A stretch of 14,169 nt of DNA from Bacillota bacterium (GTDB lineage: Bacteria > Bacillota > Clostridia > Lachnospirales > Lachnospiraceae). Location: positions 1 through 14,169 of the forward strand of contig JAEWEO010000051.1 of NCBI GenBank assembly GCA_023389295.1, in the 5' to 3' direction. Within the stretch, counting starts at the first letter, position 1. Each line of letters starts with the position of its first letter. This document shows, in pieces, positions 7,311-13,519 of this stretch. The notes beneath the pieces were generated by a model that worked only from the letters and a program-made list of their open reading frames with translations, had not been told where the DNA came from and did no database searches. A program made the translations under genes and the position numbers.

Positions 7311-7418
7311 AAAGTTAGTCATAAGTTACATGGCGAAAAAGTTAGTAATAAGAAGCATAGCGGTAAAATTTATTAATAAGCTACGCGGTAACATAAAGCC
7401 GGTAACATAGGTAATAAG
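7311..7418. repeat. Degenerate short repeat in the 405-base tetR / flavoenzyme gap
   Basis: The 12-mer GTTAGTCATAAG (7314-7325) recurs as GTTAGTAATAAG (7341-7352), TTTATTAATAAG (7369-7380) and ATAGGTAATAAG (7407-7418). The first three are 27 and 28 bases apart and each is followed by a related GCGGTAA-like tail (ATGGCGAAAA, ATAGCGGTAAAA, ACGCGGTAACAT). Looser versions (AAATTAGTAATTGAG, AAGTTAGTTGTAG) continue to about 7495. The stretch is rich in stop codons and non-coding on the plus strand. It looks like an eroded tandem repeat; its function is unknown. Confidence 0.45.
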
Positions 7419-7556
7419 ATGTTGATAATCGGATATAAATCAATAAGAAATTAGTAATTGAGTATAAGTATATAAGAAGTTAGTTGTAGATAATAAAACA
7501 ATACAAAAATGGTAATAGGTATAGATTACCTAAAATAATATGAGAAGAAGGAGAGT

Positions 7557-7583
7557 ATGGTCAACATACAAAAGAAAGAATGA
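7557..7583 (+). CDS. Possible 8-codon leader minicistron coupled to the flavoenzyme gene
   Basis: AAGGAG at 7548-7553 is followed after three bases by ATG, giving MVNIQKKE and a TGA at 7581-7583. That TGA overlaps the flavoenzyme ATG (7580-7582) as ATGA. The only good Shine-Dalgarno sequence in the region is therefore too far (26 bases) from the flavoenzyme start but near this tiny frame, as expected for translational coupling. Against it, a 3-base spacer is short, and eight codons can arise by chance. Confidence 0.3.
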   Translation: MVNIQKKE

Positions 7584-9598
7584 GTAAATATGAACATTTA
7601 TTTTCCCCTATCAAAGTACGTAATCAGGTGTATAAAAATCGTATTATTAACGCACCAACGTTATTTGCCCACTCAGTTCTGTTCTTACCGGAGATAAAGG
7701 AAAACGTATATCGAATGGTTGAAAACAGAGCAAAAGGAGGAGCGGCAGCGGTTTCTACAGGAGAAATCTCTGTGAATGCGGAAGAAGGAAGATGCATGTT
7801 TCTCGATCGCCCTGTTGATTTCAAGAAATATGAAGGAGAGGACTTCGAAGCATTCAAAGAATATGCCACTCGTATCAAAAAGCATGGGGCGATATCCTAT
7901 TTGGAGTTTTGTCATGAGGGTTCACGCTCTGAAGCACAGCCTCCCTACCAACCATGGGGACCGGATGGATATATCCGTGAAGATGGTATTGAAGTTAAAG
8001 CGATGGACCAGTCCATGATGCAAAAAATTATTGATGATTTTGTTACTATATCACTCTTTGCAGAGGCGTGTGGCTTTGATGGGATTTTAATACATGGAGG
8101 ACATGGGTTCCTTTTTCAACAATTCCTATCACCTTGGACCAATCATAGGACGGATGAATTTGGAGGCAGTATAGAAAATCGTTCTCGTTTTCCCATAATG
8201 GTACTTGATGCAGTACGAAAAGCGTTAAAAGAGGATACGATTATTGAGTTAAGAATCAGTGCTGAAGATGGAGTAGAAGGAGGACTTACCATTGATGAAA
8301 CTGCCGAGTTTTGCAAATTAATTGATGGCAAAGTAGATATTATACATATTTCAAACGGATTAAAATGGGCAGGTAATCAAACGAATACCTTCTCCGATTT
8401 TTTTGATATCCATGGAGTTAATGTAGGATATGCTAAGAAGATAAAGGAAGCGGTTGATAAATCATTGGTTTCAGTTATCGGAGGAATTAATAGTCCGGAA
8501 CTGGCCGAAGATATAATAGCAAGTGGTAAGGCTGATTTTGTGGAGCTTGGAAGGCAGGGCTTCGCTGATCCTGAGTTTGCGAATAAAGCAAAGAGTGGAA
8601 GGGAAGATCACATAAGACGCTGTGTAAGATGCTTTCAATGTTATCCTGGCTTTTGTGAACATAAGACGGATGTACCACTTTGGGAAAAGGGTCTCTCTCC
8701 ACAGGAGGTAAAGAAGATCTATTCTCCAGCCTCCATGGGACGTTGTGCCATTAACCCCAACTCTGGCTTTGGATATTATCCTGAGACAATGCCAAATTCT
8801 GAAGGAAATAAAAAGGTATTAGTCATTGGTGGTGGTGTGGGTGGATTACAGGCTGCCTTAACCGCAAGCGAAAGAGGACATCTGGTAACTATTGTAGAGA
8901 AAAAGAATCAACTTGGTGGAACCATAAACTTTACAGATTACGATCATGATAAGGTTGATTTACATAACTTTAAGAACATGCTAATCATGGAGGTTCTAGA
9001 GGATAACCATATTGAAGTAAAGCTTAATACCATAGCGGACAAAGCGATTATGGATGAGTTTAACCCGGATTATGTGGTTATAGCGGTAGGTGCGAGGCCA
9101 GTTACACCAAACATTCCAGGCATAGAGAAAGCAATGGATGGACTTTCTGTATATGAAAGTATGGAAAGGGTGGGCAATAAGGTTGTTCTAATTGGCGGTG
9201 GACTAGTCGGATGTGAAGTGGGACTTCATTTGGCTAGAGAAGGCAGGGAAGTAACCATTATTGAACAGAATAAGATGATGGCATTTGAGACCTTTGGTTA
9301 CTATCGAAATGCTTTGTTAGATGAGATGGATAAACGAGGCATAAAGCAAATGTTAGATACAAAATGTCTTGCCATTAAAGAAGACTGCGTTGTTGTGGTA
9401 AATGAATCGGGAGAGCAGATTGTTTCAGCTGATACTGTCATACATTCCGTTGGAATGAAATCTAATACAGAGGAGGTAGAGAAATTAGCCGGCCTTTGTA
9501 AAGGTAGAACAAGCTTTATAGTAGGTGATTGTGAGAAGCCCGGTAAATTGGGTGATGCAGTAAGAGCTGGCTATATGGCAGCTATGAATATGGTCTAA
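7580..9598 (+). CDS. NADH:flavin oxidoreductase of the 2-enoate / 2,4-dienoyl-CoA reductase type
   Basis: A 672-aa, three-part cytoplasmic redox enzyme of the usual family length. Residues 1-~345 are an Old Yellow Enzyme TIM barrel binding FMN (IHGGHGFLFQQFLSPWTNHR at 171-190, then FGGSIENRSRF and VIGGINSPE). Residues ~348-390 hold the 4Fe-4S site: C348, C351, C354 or C359, and C389 in GRCAINP. Residues ~412-672 bind FAD and NAD(P)H (VIGGGVGGLQAA at 415-426; VVLIGGGLVGCEVG at 535-548; VGDC near the end). Electrons pass from NAD(P)H via FAD and Fe-S to FMN, which reduces an activated C=C bond. The substrate cannot be read; enoates, dienoyl-CoA, aromatic acrylates and steroid enones are known for relatives. 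It is divergent from a TetR regulator. ATG at 7580 has only AAAGAAAG directly upstream. The cysteine spacing (x2, x2, x4) differs slightly from the common x2, x3 pattern. Confidence 0.92.
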   Translation: MSKYEHLFSPIKVRNQVYKNRIINAPTLFAHSVLFLPEIKENVYRMVENRAKGGAAAVSTGEISVNAEEGRCMFLDRPVDFKKYEGEDFEAFKEYATRIKKHGAISYLEFCHEGSRSEAQPPYQPWGPDGYIREDGIEVKAMDQSMMQKIIDDFVTISLFAEACGFDGILIHGGHGFLFQQFLSPWTNHRTDEFGGSIENRSRFPIMVLDAVRKALKEDTIIELRISAEDGVEGGLTIDETAEFCKLIDGKVDIIHISNGLKWAGNQTNTFSDFFDIHGVNVGYAKKIKEAVDKSLVSVIGGINSPELAEDIIASGKADFVELGRQGFADPEFANKAKSGREDHIRRCVRCFQCYPGFCEHKTDVPLWEKGLSPQEVKKIYSPASMGRCAINPNSGFGYYPETMPNSEGNKKVLVIGGGVGGLQAALTASERGHLVTIVEKKNQLGGTINFTDYDHDKVDLHNFKNMLIMEVLEDNHIEVKLNTIADKAIMDEFNPDYVVIAVGARPVTPNIPGIEKAMDGLSVYESMERVGNKVVLIGGGLVGCEVGLHLAREGREVTIIEQNKMMAFETFGYYRNALLDEMDKRGIKQMLDTKCLAIKEDCVVVVNESGEQIVSADTVIHSVGMKSNTEEVEKLAGLCKGRTSFIVGDCEKPGKLGDAVRAGYMAAMNMV

Positions 9599-9648
9599 TA
9601 AGAAAAAAGAATACCGACATTAAATGTAAGTTTTATCCTTAGTAAGAA

Positions 9649-9696
9649 GGGCATTTGTTTCATAGTTCTGTAAGCTATGAAACAAATGCCCCTTTT
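9649..9696. terminator. Terminator with a perfect 17-bp stem after the flavoenzyme gene
   Basis: GGGCATTTGTTTCATAG (9649-9665) pairs without mismatch with CTATGAAACAAATGCCC (9675-9691) around a 9-base loop, followed by CTTTT. It lies between the convergent flavoenzyme and ABC permease genes. The T tail is better in the plus direction; the long stem may also stop minus-strand transcription or protect 3' ends. Confidence 0.8.
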
Positions 9697-9732
9697 ACGA
9701 GTTCTAAGACAGAAATGTAAATTCATGATGGA

Positions 9733-10377
9733 TCAAAACTCTTTTTTATTAAAGATAGAAACTGATATTTGCATAGAGAAAAAGATGAGAATTAGTAGGA
9801 TAATGGGTGAAAGTAATAGCAGTTGGTTGGAATGATCTAAAAGGCCTGATAGAAACCTTTGAAGATATTCCGTTTGCTCTAGTTTATTAAGTCCTATAAA
9901 GAGAAGGGTAGGAACCAATATAATAGCAATTATAGCGAAACGGGCTTTTTCTGGTCCCATCTTAACAACGAGAGGAATTTGTATGCAGTTAAAGACCAAA
10001 GCAGCAGCGGTAAATAACCATATCTCTACATAGAAATCCTTTGAAAAGGGCTGATGAATTAGGATAGTATTCAAAGCATTGGTTAAGATAGAGAAAACAC
10101 CTGCTATTATGTGTAATAGGAGAAAAAGGATATATTTAGAATAAATAATTTCCTTCTTCGTAATTGGCATGGTGATAGCGTACATATCCCATCCGGCCAA
10201 TTCATCATAGCTGAAGGTGGATAGGACAAACATGGAACAAAATAACATAAGGAAGGGTATGAAAAAGCTCATATTATTTGACATAAAGCCAAAGACAATA
10301 TAGCAAGCAGTAACCGTAAGAGAGGTAAGGATGTATTTTTTGTTGACTAAGATATCTTTTAATAGAAAGCCGGTCAT
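9733..10377 (-). CDS. ABC-2 type transporter permease
   Basis: A 214-aa integral membrane protein with about six hydrophobic segments (roughly 15-31, 36-54, 82-106, 120-138, 147-163, 185-205). The stretch SYDELAGWDMYAITMPITKK (56-75) is the conserved cytoplasmic loop of the ABC2_membrane_5 group. I chose the ATG at 10377 since AAAGGAG lies 9 bases upstream and it follows the ATPase stop as TAATATG; an in-frame ATG at 10398 would overlap the ATPase gene and place the ribosome binding site inside the coding region. It pairs with the ATPase encoded just upstream to form an exporter of unknown substrate, possibly a peptide, lantibiotic or cell-wall-active compound as suggested for YtrA-type operons. 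Last gene of the operon. Confidence 0.87.
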   Translation of the reverse strand: MTGFLLKDILVNKKYILTSLTVTACYIVFGFMSNNMSFFIPFLMLFCSMFVLSTFSYDELAGWDMYAITMPITKKEIIYSKYILFLLLHIIAGVFSILTNALNTILIHQPFSKDFYVEIWLFTAAALVFNCIQIPLVVKMGPEKARFAIIAIILVPTLLFIGLNKLEQTEYLQRFLSGLLDHSNQLLLLSPIILLILIFFSMQISVSIFNKKEF

Positions 10378-10378
10378 A

Positions 10379-11236
10379 TTAGTTATCTCCTTTGCCATAG
10401 TATAGCATAATATCCTCTAAGGAAGCAGGATCCATAGTTAATTTAGGATACTTTTTATGAATGAGGGACCTATTCTTTACCAATACATCATAGGAATAAG
10501 TGCTTTGCTTATATCCCACAATATCCTTTGTCTCAATTGTCATAAAATCAGACTTACCACATCGAAGTATTCCGAAGGATTCAAGAATTTCATCCTTTCG
10601 CTCTGAGAATATGATTTTTCCATTCTGTATGAAAGTAATATAGTCTGCAATCTGTTCTAGGTCTCCGGTAATATGGGAAGACATTAGTATGGAATGTTCC
10701 TCATCTTGAATAAAGTCATAAAATACATCGAGGATTTCAGAGCGTATTACAGGGTCGAGACCGTTTGTGGCTTCATCTAAGATTAAAAAAGTTGGATGAT
10801 GGGATAATGCAACAGCAATGGATAATTTCATTTTCATACCGCGAGAATATTCCTTTACTATCTTTTTCTCGGGTAGGTTAAATTTACTTAAATAATTCTT
10901 AAAGGCTTCTTCGTCCCAGTTGGAATAAATTTTGGACATTATTTTATTTATATCTTTTGCATTTAAGGAACTATGAAAATGACATTCATCAAATACAACA
11001 CCCATCTGTTCCTTTATTTTACGTTCCTGTTCCTTCATCTTCATTCCGAGGATGGAAATACTACCTGTTTCAGGATGAAGAAGATTTAGTATTGATTTAA
11101 TGGTCGTGCTTTTACCGGCTCCATTTTCACCGATAAATCCCATAATGCTACCTTTCTTTACCTGAAAGCTGACGTTATCCAGACTAAACCCTTCGAACTC
11201 CTTCGTTAGATTGGAAATCTTCAAACTGTACTCCAT
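10379..11236 (-). CDS. ABC transporter ATP-binding protein
   Basis: A 285-aa ATPase subunit. Walker A is GENGAGKST (36-44), the signature motif is YSRGMKMKL (130-138; SRGMK form usual in ABC-2 exporters rather than LSGGQ), Walker B is FLILDEATNGLD (150-161) and the switch histidine is H188 in MSSHIT. After residue ~215 a C-terminal extension of about 70 residues follows, common in the CcmA/YtrB/BcrA-like exporters. ATG at 11236 has GGGAGGT upstream. It sits 47 bases after the GntR regulator gene and 1 base before the permease start, clearly one operon. It energises the permease from the cytoplasmic side; the substrate is unknown. Confidence 0.94.
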   Translation of the reverse strand: MEYSLKISNLTKEFEGFSLDNVSFQVKKGSIMGFIGENGAGKSTTIKSILNLLHPETGSISILGMKMKEQERKIKEQMGVVFDECHFHSSLNAKDINKIMSKIYSNWDEEAFKNYLSKFNLPEKKIVKEYSRGMKMKLSIAVALSHHPTFLILDEATNGLDPVIRSEILDVFYDFIQDEEHSILMSSHITGDLEQIADYITFIQNGKIIFSERKDEILESFGILRCGKSDFMTIETKDIVGYKQSTYSYDVLVKNRSLIHKKYPKLTMDPASLEDIMLYYGKGDN

Positions 11237-11283
11237 ATTGGACCTCCCTATACATTTTAAATTTGACTAACATAAGACGGTCG

Positions 11284-11673
11284 CTATGGGCGAGCGCCGT
11301 TGTTTTCCTCATATATTAAAGTTAAATATTCTATCATTTGGGGTAGAGTATAATCGCATAGTTTTGCAGCCTCTACTGCATTCGTTAGGTTTTCTTCTAC
11401 AACTTTCAAATGTTCTTCACGAATAAGTTCTAGATTATTACTCCCAACAAAGCTTCCTTTACCGGTAACGGTTTCAATAAAACCATCGCGCTCCAATTCC
11501 TCATATGCTCTTTTGGTAGTAATTACGCTAATGCGTAAATCCTTTGCAAGGGACCGCATTGAGGGTAGTGGATCTCCTTGCTTTAATTCTCCCAAGAGAA
11601 TTAGATTTTTGATCTGCAAGTAGATCTGTTCGTAGATTGGATTAGTACTGGAATTACTGATGATAATATCCAT
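11284..11673 (-). CDS. GntR-family regulator, YtrA subfamily
   Basis: A 129-aa protein. Residues ~10-77 are a GntR winged helix-turn-helix: NPIYEQIYLQIKNLILLGEL, LPSMRSLAKDLRIS, TTKRAYEELERDGFI and GKGSFV. The short C-terminal tail (~50 residues, two helices) is the mark of the YtrA subfamily, which lacks a large ligand domain and typically represses ABC transporter operons in Gram-positive bacteria. I chose the ATG at 11673 because AAGGAG lies 8 bases upstream; an in-frame ATG at 11724 would be closer to the operator but lacks a ribosome binding site. It is the first gene of an operon with the ABC ATPase and permease, and the palindrome overlapping the promoter suggests autoregulation. Confidence 0.92.
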   Translation of the reverse strand: MDIIISNSSTNPIYEQIYLQIKNLILLGELKQGDPLPSMRSLAKDLRISVITTKRAYEELERDGFIETVTGKGSFVGSNNLELIREEHLKVVEENLTNAVEAAKLCDYTLPQMIEYLTLIYEENNGARP

Positions 11674-11733
11674 GGTGAGCTCTCCTTTTGATAAGTCAAT
11701 CATAATATAAAACTTGGATACCATATCTTAAGA

Positions 11734-11768
11734 GTTATAGTGTATATATACTGTATACACACTATAAC
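11734..11768. promoter_or_regulatory. 35-bp palindromic operator, probable GntR (YtrA-type) binding site
   Basis: GTTATAGTGT (11734-11743) mirrors ACACTATAAC (11759-11768); between them TATA mirrors TATA, with only two mismatched pairs about the centre at 11751. A second symmetry, GTGTATA (11740-11746) with TATACAC (11754-11760), is nested one base off. The palindrome covers the whole -10 element and the predicted start site, so binding would block transcription. GntR ownership is inferred from position and from the known autoregulation of YtrA-type repressors. Confidence 0.65.
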
Positions 11769-11789
11769 ACTATGAATCAGATCTGTCAA
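11761..11789 (-). promoter_or_regulatory. Promoter of the GntR-ABC operon
   Basis: On the minus strand a perfect TTGACA (11789-11784) is followed after exactly 17 bases by TATAGT (11766-11761, 5 of 6). Transcription would start near 11754, inside the palindrome, about 80 bases before the GntR start. Confidence 0.75.
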
Positions 11790-11826
11790 ATGTAAATTTA
11801 AAAAGAAAATGATATAAATTTACTAT

Positions 11827-11910
11827 AAAAACAGGGGCTGTTGCAAAATGTTGGATTACGGCAAAGCATATCCGCTTATCAACGATTTGCAACAGTCCCT
11901 AACTGTTTTT
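11827..11910. repeat. Long hairpin with insertion-sequence-like inverted ends; probable terminator
   Basis: GGGGCTGTTGCAAA (11834-11847) pairs with TTTGCAACAGTCCC (11886-11899) with one G-T pair; similarity of the two arms continues inward (GTTG/CAAC, CGG/CCG). Outside, AAAAACA (11827-11833) is complementary to TGTTTTT (11904-11910). T runs flank both sides, so it can terminate in either direction, including after the LysM/GH18 gene that stops at 11960. The arm resembles the CTGTTGCAAA core found in terminal repeats of several insertion-sequence families, so a miniature or solo element is possible. No flanking target duplication is evident. Confidence 0.55.
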
Positions 11911-11959
11911 TTGCTATGAGAACTATACTATCTTGGAAAGTATATCTAGTTAAGTAACC

Positions 11960-13000
11960 CTATCTTTTCAAATCAATCTTTTCAATTTCAAATTGATAAT
12001 TGATGATGAGCCACATCTGATTGAAGAAGCGCATGAGATTCCATATGGAGAGTCCTTGCAAATTTTTCTCCATTACTAATTGTGTCATGGAATTTACACT
12101 TCTAGCATCTTGGAACCAAACAAGGTGTAGGCGTCCATTTTCATTTATATAGAAAAAGTAAGGGTCTTGAGATATTTCGTCATATTGTATGGATGACCCC
12201 GTATTTAAGGCTAAAGCAATGGCCAAATCAAAGGTGATAGAACGACCCAGAGTGTAAGTGGGGATATATGGGAGCTCCCAATCATAGCCGATTACCTGGA
12301 TTCCTAATAAGACTTTATCTTTCAAAATGATGTTAGTAACAGATTCGACTATGGATTGAATAATGTTCAATGGTGTAGCAGCTTCCGGTGGACCATAAGA
12401 ATAGGCCCAGTCATAGGAGACCAAAATAACACTATCAGCATAACTTCCTATGATGGAATAATTGATATTCGGATAATCTATTTCTGTCCTTTCAATATTA
12501 ATTTGCGGAGTAATGGTTACAAATAAAAGTAATTCTCGTCTTTTTAACTGTTCACTCAATCTTTTAATCAGAGACTCATATAGAGGAGTATTAAATTCAT
12601 TAATATACTGCAGGTAAATGTTTATACCATAAAATCCTTTTGACTCTATAATTCGTATAAGATTATCAAACAGGTGGTTTTGCACATTTTCATCTGTTAA
12701 AACCGCATTGGTGACTTCCATACTTCCAACTCCTTGTGAGGATAAAGTAGATAGAAATAATATGGGAGCTACTCCATAGCTAATTGCCATATCAATAACA
12801 GCAGTATCATCAATATCTATAATATCGCCCTCGATGGTTATCCTATAATTCAGGATATTAATATAGGTGAGAAATGGAAGGGTTTTTCGTAGAGTATACT
12901 CCGTTATGAAAGGGTAGGCATAGCCACTTGTTTTAATGCTACCGGTTATATTGGTTTCGTAGTTAATAACAATCATTTCACCTGGGAGGAGAGTCTCCAA
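11960..13000 (-). CDS. GH18-like domain, C-terminal part of a frameshifted LysM-GH18 protein
   Basis: A 346-codon frame. The fold resembles the GH18 domain of spore-cortex/germination glucosaminidases (YaaH/SleL-like): VINYETNITGSIKTSGYAYP, FLTYINILNYRI, DSVILVSYDWAYSYGPPEAA (189-208), GYDWELPY (238-245), VWFQDARSV (294-302) and LQGLSIWNL (314-322). The catalytic segment reads GINIYLQYI (125-133): Tyr129 and Gln131 stand where active family members have Asp and catalytic Glu, so hydrolysis is doubtful. The first possible start is TTG at 13000, or ATG at 12976; neither has a proper ribosome binding site. Its first residues (LLPGEMIVI) complete the second LysM domain encoded in the other frame, showing that this is not an independent gene start. 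Confidence 0.8.
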   Translation of the reverse strand: METLLPGEMIVINYETNITGSIKTSGYAYPFITEYTLRKTLPFLTYINILNYRITIEGDIIDIDDTAVIDMAISYGVAPILFLSTLSSQGVGSMEVTNAVLTDENVQNHLFDNLIRIIESKGFYGINIYLQYINEFNTPLYESLIKRLSEQLKRRELLLFVTITPQINIERTEIDYPNINYSIIGSYADSVILVSYDWAYSYGPPEAATPLNIIQSIVESVTNIILKDKVLLGIQVIGYDWELPYIPTYTLGRSITFDLAIALALNTGSSIQYDEISQDPYFFYINENGRLHLVWFQDARSVNSMTQLVMEKNLQGLSIWNLMRFFNQMWLIINYQFEIEKIDLKR

Positions 13001-13253
13001 GTTCAGACAAATATGGATTGTTTCTCAAAAGATGCATAATGGAAACTCCGAAATTATCTGCAATACGAAGTAAGGTATCTCCTGATTGTACCGTATATGT
13101 TAGAGTTGGAAATAAAATTACAATTGTTTGTCCTATTACTAAGTCATTTGGATTTATGATAGCATTTTCAATAATCAGTCTCTCAGCAGATACCTGATAA
13201 TAATCAGCAATAGATTGTATTGTTTCTCCGGATTGAACCACGTGTATGACCAT
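12978..13253 (-). CDS. LysM domains, N-terminal part of a frameshifted LysM-GH18 protein
   Basis: A 91-codon frame with GAGGT 4 bases before the ATG. LysM 1 spans about residues 3-47 (VIHVVQSGETIQSIADYYQV to LVIGQTIVIL); LysM 2 begins at 52 (TYTVQSGDTLLRIADNFGV) and is cut after NNPYLSE (84), the frame then running into ELGDSPPR and stop. LysM modules bind N-acetylglucosamine-containing glycans such as peptidoglycan. There is no signal peptide, as is usual for coat- or cortex-associated YaaH-type proteins. On its own this would be a short binding protein. A candidate minus promoter is TTGTAG (13329-13324), 17 bases, TATATT (13306-13301). Confidence 0.8.
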   Translation of the reverse strand: MVIHVVQSGETIQSIADYYQVSAERLIIENAIINPNDLVIGQTIVILFPTLTYTVQSGDTLLRIADNFGVSIMHLLRNNPYLSELGDSPPR

Positions 13254-13339
13254 ATAGACCTCAAAAATGAATTATTACTAATATATGTAATTTGAGATAT
13301 AATATAACTTTATCAAATCGTTACTACAAAATACAAAAT

Positions 13340-13355
13340 ACAGTCACTTGACTGT
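13340..13355. promoter_or_regulatory. Perfect 16-bp palindrome between the LysM and clpB genes
   Basis: ACAGTCA (13340-13346) mirrors TGACTGT (13349-13355) around CT. It lies in the 266-base divergent region between the LysM gene and clpB and is followed by TTTAC. It could be an operator; I cannot assign a protein to it. Confidence 0.25.
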
Positions 13356-13423
13356 TTTACTGAAGATAATACTACACCAATAAAAGGAGAATTAATATTT
13401 TAATGTTATTTACAAATTTTCTC

Positions 13424-13452
13424 TTGCATTCTATTAGTGTTGGTGTTATAGT
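13424..13452 (+). promoter_or_regulatory. Candidate promoter of clpB
   Basis: TTGCAT (13424-13429, 3 of 6) is followed after 17 bases by TATAGT (13447-13452, 5 of 6), giving a leader of about 60 bases. No CIRCE element (TTAGCACTC inverted repeat) and no full CtsR direct repeat is visible in 13254-13519, so the heat-shock control of this gene is not readable here. Confidence 0.4.
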
Positions 13453-13519
13453 TGTAATAGAACAGAGAAACATAAGGAAAGACAAAGATTGAAGTACTAT
13501 TCATAAAGGAGGAGTATAG

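Larger units (their letters stand above)
11960..13253 (-). pseudogene. Whole LysM-LysM-GH18 gene interrupted by a one-base frame change
   Basis: The two frames above overlap by 23 bases (12978-13000) and differ by one base. Skipping a single base at about 13001 joins NNPYLSE to LETLLPGEMIVI, restoring a normal LysM 2 ending and a protein of about 430 residues with the order LysM, LysM, GH18, the layout and length of YaaH-type spore proteins. The frame change must lie between 12981 and 13024, since the downstream frame is closed above 13024 and the upstream one ends at 12978. Mutation, sequencing error and recoding are all possible; no long homopolymer is present at the site. This entry overlaps the two parts on purpose. 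Confidence 0.65.

Noticed and set aside
11905..11955. AACTATACT / AGTATATCTAGTT partial inverted repeat after the GH18 frame
   Set aside because: The arms pair only with a 4-base bulge and there is a much better hairpin next to it.
12978..13001. Programmed frameshift signal in the LysM/GH18 overlap
   Set aside because: I see no classic slippery heptamer, and no obvious stimulatory stem; recoding is kept only as a possibility under the frameshift finding.
13470..13495. Possible CtsR site before clpB (AGACAAA)
   Set aside because: Only one half-site is near consensus; the expected second direct repeat is missing.
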